Shown: piece by piece, positions 53,750 through 62,562 of the stretch
Position numbering within the stretch: the first letter of the stretch is position 1
How the letters are laid out: each line of letters starts with the position of its first letter
Assembly (NCBI RefSeq): GCF_032773895.1
Contig: NZ_CP120416.1
Coordinates: 1,300,001 to 1,364,000, forward strand
Direction: 5' to 3'
From: Teredinibacter sp. KSP-S5-2
Lineage (GTDB): Bacteria; Pseudomonadota; Gammaproteobacteria; Pseudomonadales; Cellvibrionaceae
DNA length: 64,000 nt
Notes under the pieces: model-generated
What the model saw: only the letters and a program-made list of their open reading frames with translations
Told to the model about the DNA's origin: nothing
The model's database searches: none
Translations under genes and position numbers: made by a program

Positions 53750-56465
53750 ATTGATTTGCCGTCAATAATTGTTCAACTAAATAGGCGTCAGGTGTTAGTG
53801 GGTCGGTACCCAATGTCTTTTCGTCACCGTCGTATATGCCGTCTTCATCGTGGTCAATACCCATCCAGATGCCTGAGCCGGGCGGCACACAGGTAAAGGT
53901 GAGAGTCTGATTATGTTTGCTTACCAGCTTACGCAGTTCTGAGTCATTCAACACCTCCTGGATTTTGTCACTTTGATAACTGCCATCCGCATGCATTAAA
54001 TAGCTACGTTGTTGACCATCAATAACGCCTTTTACCACCAGGTCACATTCTTCCCTCGGTGTGACAATTTGTGCGCGGGATCGTAGCAGATCAATTCTCT
54101 CATGCACTTTTGTGTCACTGTGTTTGGTTAAGGTGATTTGTTGTCCGACAACCGGGGCAAGCTCGCTATCAATGGCGAGGATAAAATCCACGACCTGATC
54201 GCGTTTAAGGTCGGTTTCAAAATGGAAGTTAGGGCTTTTTAAAAACTTATCCAGAGTGTCCAGTGTGCCATCGTGTAGGAAACCAAACCCTTTTATCTGT
54301 TCCCCATAATCAATGCCGTCCGTGAAAAACCGACCGGAATTGCCAAAGCGTCCTATCTTTTGATAGAGGTTACGTAGATGGGGGACTTTAAATTCCTGAG
54401 TTATATCGGGGCCGGCAAGTACCGATAAAGCACCTGTTCCAAACTTATTGTTGACCGGGTCTAAAACATGACATTGATTGCAGGCATGAACAGGTTGGGG
54501 GACGCCAGTCGTAATATCATTGTTATAGACATCAAGACCGGCTTGTTGCATCGGTGTCAGCGAGTTATCCAACGCCCGGATTGGATTGGGAGGGTAGGTT
54601 ATCTCCAGTCCAAATCTAGACAGTTTATCAATGTCCGTTTCACTTAATTGATTTTCCCGTCCGACCAAGCCGGTAAATGCGGCATTAAATTCTTTTAGTG
54701 CTGCAAATTCAATACTTTCACCTTCTTTCGCTTGTGCGCCGGTTCGGTCTCCACGCCAGTGCATTGGCCCGTTACCTTTTAGGCCGCGCATACTTTGTGT
54801 GGTCATTGGCCCTTTTAGAGGATGGAAATAAGGTGTGTAAGGCGGTGTTACTTTCTCATCGACGTAACCGTTAGGGTTAAGTTTCATTGGTGCATCCGGG
54901 TCACCAAGGTCCCAGGCTAAACCATCGAAATCTCCATAGACATGACAAAGTGCGCAGGAAGAATCGCCGCGACTGGATGTAGCAATGGAATCGTATAAAA
55001 ACGGCCGTCCTTCGATCACACTGTCAGGTTCGGGGTTGTACATTGCAACGCGGGATACTTCATTTTTTGATTTTGTATCAATGACTGAAACACTGTTGTC
55101 AAAACGTGTTAATACATACAAACGGTTGTTTGTTTCATCTAAAGCGATACCGGAAGGGCCGCCGCCAGAAAGACGAATATATTTTTCCGGACTGGGTTGA
55201 AAACTATTATTCTCCAACTCTTGCGTATTTATGACGGCAATATTACTGGAACCGAAACCGGCTACATATAACGTCTTTCCATCCGAGGTAATGGCCATAT
55301 CCGTTGGATATGAAATTGCTGAGTCTCGTTCGGTTTTCGTGCCGGGGAATTGAGTGTAATCAATGTGCTTGTTTAAATGTCGTGGACTGACACTATTGTT
55401 TTTAATAACGCTAATATGATTTTCAGTAAAGTGACCACGAACACTGGATGCCATAGTGCCGGGTCCTTCAAACCTATTTACATTTAATGCTTCCAGATTG
55501 GTGACATAAAGCGCGCCATTTCTTGGGTTTGTAATCATATTTAGCAAAACCGTACCCACACCGCTGTAGGGAGTTCCGCTCAGTTTTGGTTTTTTGCCGT
55601 TTTCAATATCAATGCGGAATACATCATAGTCAGGCAAAGAAAATAAAACACGGCTGCCGTAATTTGTTCCGTTTTGATCTGCAGCGTTACCATTCTCGTC
55701 AACCCACTGGTTTCCGTCGAATTGAACAATCAGGCCGGTATCCGGTTGTGGTGTTCCGTCAATACTTGTGGTTGGGCCGTGTTTGGCAAAGTACTCCACT
55801 CCCAAGGACGTTGTTTGGTTGCCTGAAAGAAAGATGGAGGCAAAAACACTTTTTCCATCGGGGCTTACCGTTAGAGATCTTGGGGTGTCGCCAAATAAAT
55901 TGATCACATCAACCGGGTCGCCCCCAATTGTTTCGCCCAGATTCATGGTGTCAAAAACCCAAACATCAGCGCGACCGATTCCGGGTTCAGTAAGCTTGGC
56001 ATCAATAGGTCTATCATCTCGCCCGTTTTGTCCTCTGTGGGCAGCGGTAATAAACGCATACCTATTATTATTCCCTGCGAACACAATGTCTCTCGGCTCA
56101 TCGCCTACCAGAAGAGTGCGAATAATTTTTGCGGGCTTCTCACTGATATCAATAATACTGACACTATCTGAAAGGTGATTTACCACCCAGACTTGTTTGT
56201 TGCTGAGTACGGCGATGGATGTTGGTTCCATGCCAACATCAATGCTTTCTGATAAAGACAGTCCACTGCTGGTAACGGAAAATATTTCCAGAGAACTGTT
56301 TGGCGTGTTGAGTGCAAAAATATTTTTTCCGTCATCTGATATGGCTATCGGGTTAACCTGGCCTGTTTCGAACGTAACAAAATTATCTCCTCTCGATGTG
56401 GCTTTGCAAGAACTTAAATGAAATACAGTAAAGCACATAAATAATAGTTTATAAAAATTATTCAT
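53748..56465 (-). CDS. Beta-propeller / diheme cytochrome lipoprotein (MauG-like C-terminal half)
   Basis: The 905-residue protein begins with a lipoprotein signal peptide and lipobox HLSSC (Cys 20). Residues about 35-480 form YVTN-type propeller repeats (ISDDGKNIFALNTPN, IAVLSNKQVWVVNHLSDSVS, LTVSPDGKSVFASIF). The C-terminal half has two heme-c sites, CALCH at 504-508 and CNQCH at 662-666, of the diheme peroxidase/MauG type. It ends in an Asp-rich GIDHDEDGIYDGDEKTLGTD calcium-type motif. It probably sits on the outer membrane and oxidises a protein or small molecule. It is monocistronic. Confidence 0.85.
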   Translation of the reverse strand: MNNFYKLLFMCFTVFHLSSCKATSRGDNFVTFETGQVNPIAISDDGKNIFALNTPNSSLEIFSVTSSGLSLSESIDVGMEPTSIAVLSNKQVWVVNHLSDSVSIIDISEKPAKIIRTLLVGDEPRDIVFAGNNNRYAFITAAHRGQNGRDDRPIDAKLTEPGIGRADVWVFDTMNLGETIGGDPVDVINLFGDTPRSLTVSPDGKSVFASIFLSGNQTTSLGVEYFAKHGPTTSIDGTPQPDTGLIVQFDGNQWVDENGNAADQNGTNYGSRVLFSLPDYDVFRIDIENGKKPKLSGTPYSGVGTVLLNMITNPRNGALYVTNLEALNVNRFEGPGTMASSVRGHFTENHISVIKNNSVSPRHLNKHIDYTQFPGTKTERDSAISYPTDMAITSDGKTLYVAGFGSSNIAVINTQELENNSFQPSPEKYIRLSGGGPSGIALDETNNRLYVLTRFDNSVSVIDTKSKNEVSRVAMYNPEPDSVIEGRPFLYDSIATSSRGDSSCALCHVYGDFDGLAWDLGDPDAPMKLNPNGYVDEKVTPPYTPYFHPLKGPMTTQSMRGLKGNGPMHWRGDRTGAQAKEGESIEFAALKEFNAAFTGLVGRENQLSETDIDKLSRFGLEITYPPNPIRALDNSLTPMQQAGLDVYNNDITTGVPQPVHACNQCHVLDPVNNKFGTGALSVLAGPDITQEFKVPHLRNLYQKIGRFGNSGRFFTDGIDYGEQIKGFGFLHDGTLDTLDKFLKSPNFHFETDLKRDQVVDFILAIDSELAPVVGQQITLTKHSDTKVHERIDLLRSRAQIVTPREECDLVVKGVIDGQQRSYLMHADGSYQSDKIQEVLNDSELRKLVSKHNQTLTFTCVPPGSGIWMGIDHDEDGIYDGDEKTLGTDPLTPDAYLVEQLLTANQ

Positions 56466-56811
56466 TAATTTATCTCCTTGGTTAATGTAAGGGGTTGGGT
56501 TTTTATGGGTATTTTGATAAATAAAAATTTATGTCGTAAAAAATTATTTATTTTTATTGTGACTTAATTGTTTCAAGAAAAAATAATTAAATATCAATTT
56601 AACAATTCGAAGATATTTTATATATAAAATTATTAAAAATTTGTTTTTGGTGTGGACATCAAAAACGTTTGAATATAGATTTGTCGGCAAGATGGCTAAG
56701 GGATTAGGGTTTTAATGACATTTTGAATTATTAGGTCACATTATATGATTTTATTGGTCATTGCGTTATTCAGAGTGACAGTTAATAAACTAAAAATACA
56801 AAAGGCTAAAA
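56466..56811. other. 346-nt divergent AT-rich promoter region
   Basis: Very AT-rich spacer between the cytochrome gene and the FMO operon, including a long run of A/T from about 56515 to 56650. It must hold both promoters. No operator with a recognisable consensus was found. Confidence 0.5.
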
Positions 56812-58398
56812 ATGTCTACTACTAACAATTTGAATGTGTGTGTGATCGGTGCTGGAAGTTCTGGCTTGGTGGCAATAAAAGAGCTTCTGGATGAAAATCA
56901 TTCGGTAGTGTGTTTTGAGAAGTACGATCAGGTTGGTGGAAACTTTTACAGGAATGATGAGGTGAAAGACACTGGTGCCTACGATTCCACAATGTTGACT
57001 ATCTCGAATTATATGATGGCGTTTTCCAGCTTTCCGCCTCCCTTAAGTGAAAAAAGAAAGTTTTGGAGTGGGGCTGAATATCAGGAATATCTGAATCGTT
57101 TTGCTCAAGAGTTTTCTCTCAATGAGTGCATTCAATACAATAAAGAAGTAATAAGTGTTAAAAATATTGGCTCAGGCGACAATGATCGATACGAGGTTGT
57201 GGTTAGGTCGTTAGCTGACGATAGTGAACAGGCCTTTATATTTGACGCGGTGGCCGTGTGCACCGGTAGTAGTCGAGTGCCGAAGTATGTTGAATTAAAA
57301 GGCAAAGAAAAATTTAAGGGCGAAATCTATCACTCGGCATATTATAAAAACGCCGAACCCTATTCCGGGCGAAAAGTATTATGTGTTGGAATGGGTGAAA
57401 CTGGTGTGGATGTGGTTAACGAGCTGGCTGGGGCTGCAGAGAAATGTGTTCTGTCTGTTCGTCAATATCAGCCCGTGATTGAACGTTTTCCCTTGTTGCG
57501 GGAACATACCAGTGACGCTTATACCTCTCCGTTTTTGTATGCGCAGCCGATTTCAGCCGCCAATGCCAGAATGAAGCTGCAATTTGTGTTAACAAAAAAA
57601 TATTCAAAAATTGATCAGCAAAAAGCCTTTGCAGACTGGAATCTGAAGGCCGGTGGTTACTTCAATGGATTTAATATTAAAAGTGAAATATTTGTCGACC
57701 GTATTGTAGAAGACAAACTTATCATCAATGACAGTGGTGTTGATTACCTGGAAGAGCATCATGTTGTGTTCAAGGATGGGCGGCGTGAAGAAATTGATAT
57801 GGTGATGCTCAACACCGGTTACATGGATAAATTCTGCTTTTTAAAAGATGTAGATGTTACTGATGTACGTATGTTGTATAAACATATGATTCACCCTGGC
57901 TTGGGTAAGGGAATTGTCTTTATTGGCTGGGCAAGGCCTGCTGTGGGTGGTGTGCCAGCCTGTTCTGAAATGCAGAGTCGCTATTTCGCGTTACTATGCA
58001 GTGGAAAGAAAAAATTACCTGAGCCTAAGAAGCTGATGAATATTATCCGGCGCCAGGCGAAATATGAAGATCAGGTCTACCATAAAAATCCCGCTTTACG
58101 TTCCCTGGTGAGCTACACCAAGTACATGAATGACTTTGCCAAAGTAATTGGTTGCAGCCCCTGGCGTATTCGAACCTTCCTGAATCCGGTACTTGCATAT
58201 CGGCTGTGGATCGGTTCGCAAATGCCTACCATTTACCGGTTATACGGCCCTCACAGTGATTATCACAACGCTAAGAAAAGCATTTTCAATGTGCCTGTTG
58301 CATTCGGGGCGGTTGAAACTGTGATCTTGACGTTATATACCGTGGTCACAAGGTTACTGGCATCTTTCAGGGTAATTACACCTGATCCTAAATACTAA
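56812..58398 (+). CDS. Flavin-containing monooxygenase, tandem copy 1
   Basis: The 528-residue enzyme has the FAD motif VIGAGSSGLVAIKELL (about residues 11-26), the FMO fingerprint FKGEIYHSAYY and the NADPH motif GMGETG. It closely resembles the next gene across its whole length, including the shared MMAFSSFPPP, CTGSSRVPKYVE and LNTGYMDKFCF segments. It is also related to the FMO at 18511. No signal peptide is present, so it is cytoplasmic. It is the first gene of a five-gene operon ending at 63810. Likely reactions are N- or S-hydroxylation or Baeyer-Villiger oxidation. Confidence 0.92.
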   Translation: MSTTNNLNVCVIGAGSSGLVAIKELLDENHSVVCFEKYDQVGGNFYRNDEVKDTGAYDSTMLTISNYMMAFSSFPPPLSEKRKFWSGAEYQEYLNRFAQEFSLNECIQYNKEVISVKNIGSGDNDRYEVVVRSLADDSEQAFIFDAVAVCTGSSRVPKYVELKGKEKFKGEIYHSAYYKNAEPYSGRKVLCVGMGETGVDVVNELAGAAEKCVLSVRQYQPVIERFPLLREHTSDAYTSPFLYAQPISAANARMKLQFVLTKKYSKIDQQKAFADWNLKAGGYFNGFNIKSEIFVDRIVEDKLIINDSGVDYLEEHHVVFKDGRREEIDMVMLNTGYMDKFCFLKDVDVTDVRMLYKHMIHPGLGKGIVFIGWARPAVGGVPACSEMQSRYFALLCSGKKKLPEPKKLMNIIRRQAKYEDQVYHKNPALRSLVSYTKYMNDFAKVIGCSPWRIRTFLNPVLAYRLWIGSQMPTIYRLYGPHSDYHNAKKSIFNVPVAFGAVETVILTLYTVVTRLLASFRVITPDPKY

Positions 58399-58475
58399 TA
58401 AAAATAATACAGAATTTTTCGCTTAGTCATTTCTTCTATAAAGAAAATAAAAATTTTACCTGATAAGGAAGACCT

Positions 58476-60047
58476 ATGTTTACACAAAAAAAACATGTCT
58501 GTGTTATTGGTGCCGGAAGCTCAGGCCTTACCGCTATTAAAGAGCTTCTGGATGAGGGGCATGAGGTAACCTGTTTTGAAAAATATGGTCAGCCCGGAGG
58601 CAATTTTTATCGTAGTGATAATAAAGAGACGGGTGCCTACGACTCTACATTGCTGACCATTTCCAATTATATGATGGCTTTCTCCAGTTTTCCGCCTCCA
58701 ATGAAAGATCAACGACGTTTCTGGACCGCTGCGGAATACCAGCAATACCTGGTGGATTTTGCCCAGAAATTTGGTTTGGATGAAACTATTGTGTATTACT
58801 CGGAAGTCTCCAACGTTGAAAAAAATGGTGAAGGGAAGTATATCGTTGACGTCATGTCTACTGAGGATCAGATGACCCGGCAATATGCGTTTGATGCTGT
58901 TGCTGTGTGTACCGGTAGTAGTCGTGTGCCCAAATATGTCGAAGTGAAAGGTCTGGAAGACTTCGAAGGGGATGTCTTCCACTCAGCGTATTATCGTAAC
59001 GCGGATCCTTATAAGGGACGTAAAGCCCTATGTATTGGAATGGGAGAAACCGGCGTTGATGTGGTCAATGAAATTTCCCAGTTAGCCGAAAAATGTGTGC
59101 TTTCGGTCAGGCAGTATCAACCTATTATCCAGCGCTTTCCTTTTGGTGGAGTTCACACCAGTGATGCCTATACCTCTCACGCTTTAAACGCCACGCCTGT
59201 TGTTGCCGCTAACGCACGGATGAAATTCGCATTCAAAATGATATCTAAACACTCGAAGGACCCAGAAGAGCGGGAATACGCCAAGTGGAACCTTAAAGCA
59301 GGGCATTACTTGAGTGGATTCAATATTAAAAGTGAAGCATTTGTTAAGCGGATAGTTGATAACAAATTAAATATCAATGATTCAGGTATTGATCATATCG
59401 GTAAAGACTACGTCATGTTTAAAGATGGCAGAAAAGAAGAAATCGATATGATTATGCTGAATACGGGTTACATGGATAAGTTCTGTTTTATTAAAGATGC
59501 GGATGTGACAGATGTTCGGCACTTATATAAGCATATGATCCACCCTGAGTTAGGTGATGAAGTTGTGTTTATCGGCTGGGCACGTCCTGCAGCAGGTGGA
59601 GTCCCTGCCTGTTCGGAAATGCAGGCCAGGTATTTTGCGCTGTTATGCAGTGGTAAAAAGAAATTGCCAGAAAAAGAAAAGCTGATGATGTTAATCGATC
59701 AGCAGGCCAACTACGAAGATAAAGTTTTCTATCGTAATAAGAATGTACGATCGCTCGTCCAGTATTCGAAGTATATGAGTGATTTCTCGCGAGTGATTGG
59801 TTGTTCTCCCTGGCGAGCATCGACTTTCCTGAATCCGTTATTAACCTATCGGCTGTGGTTTGGTTCGCAAATGCCAATTATTTACCGGTTGCACGGTCCA
59901 CACAGCGATTATCAGAAAGCCAAAAAGCTGATTTTTAATGTGCCGGTTGCATTACCGTTGTTTGAGATGATTTTGATGTCCATATATGCACCCATTTCGC
60001 ATATTTTGGCGAACATCGGTGTCATTGAGCCTGATCCGAAGTACTAA
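58476..60047 (+). CDS. Flavin-containing monooxygenase, tandem copy 2
   Basis: The 523-residue paralogue of the previous gene has FAD motif VIGAGSSGLTAIKELL, fingerprint FEGDVFHSAYY and NADPH motif GMGETG. AAGGAAG lies ahead of the ATG. The pair clearly arose by tandem duplication, and differences cluster in the middle and the C-terminal tail, so they may have divided the work. The ribosome-binding and spacing pattern (77 nt from copy 1, 21 nt to the next gene) supports one operon. Confidence 0.92.
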   Translation: MFTQKKHVCVIGAGSSGLTAIKELLDEGHEVTCFEKYGQPGGNFYRSDNKETGAYDSTLLTISNYMMAFSSFPPPMKDQRRFWTAAEYQQYLVDFAQKFGLDETIVYYSEVSNVEKNGEGKYIVDVMSTEDQMTRQYAFDAVAVCTGSSRVPKYVEVKGLEDFEGDVFHSAYYRNADPYKGRKALCIGMGETGVDVVNEISQLAEKCVLSVRQYQPIIQRFPFGGVHTSDAYTSHALNATPVVAANARMKFAFKMISKHSKDPEEREYAKWNLKAGHYLSGFNIKSEAFVKRIVDNKLNINDSGIDHIGKDYVMFKDGRKEEIDMIMLNTGYMDKFCFIKDADVTDVRHLYKHMIHPELGDEVVFIGWARPAAGGVPACSEMQARYFALLCSGKKKLPEKEKLMMLIDQQANYEDKVFYRNKNVRSLVQYSKYMSDFSRVIGCSPWRASTFLNPLLTYRLWFGSQMPIIYRLHGPHSDYQKAKKLIFNVPVALPLFEMILMSIYAPISHILANIGVIEPDPKY

Positions 60048-60068
60048 TTCTTCCATAAGGAATCCTGT

Positions 60069-61094
60069 ATGAACCAAGATAATAAAACACATATCGACCC
60101 GTTAAGCGCTCCTGAATTTTCGGATTTGATCTTTAATGAATTGAATTGGAACTCTGAGGAAGAAATTCCTGAAGGGGTAAAAATATTTGATTTGGAAGAG
60201 TTAGAAAAAGGTTTGAGGTTGGATGAACTTAAAGAATCATTGGAAAAGTCTTATCCCTTCTATATTAAAAACTTCGGTATACACGAAGACGAAGTTGAGA
60301 ATATCTTTAATACAACCAGACGTTTCTTCAGAAAGTCGGAAGCGGAAAAGCGAGCCATGGTGCATGAACGCTTGCCCATTATTCTTCGTGGTTACTCTGC
60401 CTATGGTACTGGTGCGTATGAAAACTCGATCAACAATGGTAAAGCGATTAATCAGTACGCCAAATATGCTTGGGGACCGTCCGAAAATGTATATCCGGAT
60501 GACGGATTTAAAAATACCTTTCAAGACATGATTGACAAGTTAATTCGCGTTTCAGACCGAACGATGGATTGTATTGGTAAAGCGCTGGATTTAAAACAGC
60601 ATCCAGAATGGGATAACCTGTTTGATGGAGAAGACACCGTACTTCACTGTCAATGCTATTACCCGGAGAAACCTTTGGGTGTAGACAGAATGGTCACTCA
60701 TGCTGATGCATCCTCTATTACCTTGCTTACTCAACTACCTGCGCGAAACGGCCACGTTGGGTTAAAAGCCAAAATGGATGATAAATACGTGCCGATTCCT
60801 CCTGTTCGTGGCTCTATTGTAGTCATGACAGGGGAGACAATGAACTCATTGACCAACGGCCGAGTTCAACCCGTTATGCACGCAGTGACTGGTCCTGCAA
60901 CGGATATTGAAAATAGCGAACGCAGTTCCATGCCGTTCTTTGCTAACCCTAAAAATACATTCAAGATGCAGCGTCCCCCAGTCAGTACACACCATAAGTT
61001 TTACAACGAGGATAACTCCACAACCTTTGGTGACTATTCCAATAATATTGCTGTGGCGTACAAGCAAACGGAAGAAGTGGCTGAGGCTGTTTAA
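60069..61094 (+). CDS. 2OG/Fe(II)-dependent oxygenase, isopenicillin-N-synthase-like
   Basis: The 341-residue protein has an N-terminal DIOX_N-type region (YPFYIKNFGIHEDEVENIF, FFRKSEAEKRAM) and a jelly-roll with the iron triad H211-x-D213 and H271 (VMHAVTGP). An R-S-S follows shortly after in ENSERSSMPFF, the usual 2-oxoglutarate-binding RxS. These enzymes hydroxylate, desaturate or cyclise small molecules. AGGAA lies just before the ATG. It sits between the FMO pair and a lyase gene, all 21 nt apart. Confidence 0.92.
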   Translation: MNQDNKTHIDPLSAPEFSDLIFNELNWNSEEEIPEGVKIFDLEELEKGLRLDELKESLEKSYPFYIKNFGIHEDEVENIFNTTRRFFRKSEAEKRAMVHERLPIILRGYSAYGTGAYENSINNGKAINQYAKYAWGPSENVYPDDGFKNTFQDMIDKLIRVSDRTMDCIGKALDLKQHPEWDNLFDGEDTVLHCQCYYPEKPLGVDRMVTHADASSITLLTQLPARNGHVGLKAKMDDKYVPIPPVRGSIVVMTGETMNSLTNGRVQPVMHAVTGPATDIENSERSSMPFFANPKNTFKMQRPPVSTHHKFYNEDNSTTFGDYSNNIAVAYKQTEEVAEAV

Positions 61095-61139
61095 CAATAA
61101 CCGTTCCACAGGGATGTGGTGGTATCGATAGCATCAAAT

Positions 61140-62504
61140 ATGAATACTGTCTTCGAACCCTATAGAATTAAAAGTGTTGAGTTGTTAAAAGTCACCACGG
61201 AACAAGAGCGAAAGGCTTTGTTGCGTGAGGCTTTTTACAACGTCGCCTTACTAAAATCTGATGATGTGTTACTGGATTTTCTAACCGACTCTGGTATATC
61301 TGCGATGAGCTCCAATCAGTGGGCGGCTGTGCAGCTTGGTGACGAAAGTTATGTTCGTTCTCCGTCTTACGAAAAGTTTCAACAGTCTCTGCGGGAAATT
61401 ATTCCTTTTAAACATATTATTCCAACCCATCAAGGACGTTCTGCAGAAAGAATTCTGGCCAGCCTGGTGACCAGCGAAAATACCATTATTCCCAATAATG
61501 CCCATTTTGATACCACCAAAGGTAACATTATGAGTATGGGGGGTGAGGCCGTAGATCTATTAGTAGATGAGTCACGAGACCTGAATAGTGATTACCCGTT
61601 TAAAGGGAATATGGATATCGACCGTTTGGCTTCCCTGTTGAAAGAGCATAGCGAAAGCATTCCTCTGGTTTTTCTTACCATCACAAATAACTCTGCATTG
61701 GGACAACCGGTTTCGATGCAGAATATCCGTGCAACACGGGACTTGTGTCATACCTTTAATATTCCTCTTTTTTTCGATGGTTGCCGCTTTGCAGAAAATG
61801 CATACATGATTAAACAGCGGGAAGAGGGCTACGCAAATATCCCTGTCAGAGAAATTATCCAGGAGATGTTTTCTTATGTTGATGGTATGACCATGAGTGC
61901 TAAAAAAGATGCTTTGGTCAATACCGGAGGCTGGTTAGCATTAAATGATGATGATTGGGCAAAAAAAGCCTTAAACGAGTTGTTGCTTACCCAAGGTTTT
62001 GTGACTTACGGTGGTTTGAGTGGCAGAGACCTTGAAGCCATTGCTGTGGGCGTGCAGGAAGGTGTGGACGAGCATTACCTGAAGCACAGAATTAAATCCG
62101 TCGAACGCTTGGCGAGTGGTCTGGATAAATTGGGTATTCCTGTAGTGAAACCCTACTCATCTCATGCGGTATATGTCGATGCAACGCGCTTTTTCAACCA
62201 TATTGATGCCGCACATCACCCTGGGCAAACATTAAATGTGGCCTTGTATGAAAGTGGGGGTATACGCGCGTGCGAATTAAATTCGATTAAGTTGGATAAC
62301 GCTTTCGATAAGCCTGAGGCTTCCGGTCGCTGCCTTATTCGAATGGCTATCCCCCGGCGGGTATACACCCAAAGTCATTTGGACTATGTGGTCGAGGTGT
62401 TTGACCATATTAGTAAAAATAAAACTCGTTGGTCAGGGCTGGATAAAGTTTCGGATGCGGACCCGTTGTATTACTACGGTGCCAAATATCAACCTGTGAC
62501 TTAA
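61140..62504 (+). CDS. PLP-dependent beta-eliminating lyase, tryptophanase/tyrosine phenol-lyase family
   Basis: The 454-residue product aligns end to end with tyrosine phenol-lyase and tryptophanase (N-terminus EPYRIKSVELL, LTDSGISAMSSNQWA). Catalytic features are kept: the Tyr in DESYVRS, PTHQGRSAE, the pyridine-binding Asp in FFDGCRFAENAY, the PLP lysine in TMSAKKDALVN and the carboxylate-binding Arg in MAIPRRVYT. HFDTTKG keeps the Asp specific to tryptophanase. GGIRACELNS has a Leu where tryptophanase has Ile and tyrosine phenol-lyase has Arg. A tryptophanase His near the C-terminus appears replaced by Tyr. ATG 61140 matches the family start; GTGs at 61116 and 61119 also lie in frame. Confidence 0.9.
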   Translation: MNTVFEPYRIKSVELLKVTTEQERKALLREAFYNVALLKSDDVLLDFLTDSGISAMSSNQWAAVQLGDESYVRSPSYEKFQQSLREIIPFKHIIPTHQGRSAERILASLVTSENTIIPNNAHFDTTKGNIMSMGGEAVDLLVDESRDLNSDYPFKGNMDIDRLASLLKEHSESIPLVFLTITNNSALGQPVSMQNIRATRDLCHTFNIPLFFDGCRFAENAYMIKQREEGYANIPVREIIQEMFSYVDGMTMSAKKDALVNTGGWLALNDDDWAKKALNELLLTQGFVTYGGLSGRDLEAIAVGVQEGVDEHYLKHRIKSVERLASGLDKLGIPVVKPYSSHAVYVDATRFFNHIDAAHHPGQTLNVALYESGGIRACELNSIKLDNAFDKPEASGRCLIRMAIPRRVYTQSHLDYVVEVFDHISKNKTRWSGLDKVSDADPLYYYGAKYQPVT

Positions 62505-62562
62505 GAATAATTATGTTGTTGTAAATAAATTGTCTCTGTGTAAATAGAAAGTGGAAGTGAAA

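Noticed and set aside
61140-62504. Firm call as tyrosine phenol-lyase
   Set aside because: The specificity-determining positions look closer to tryptophanase, so only the family is named.
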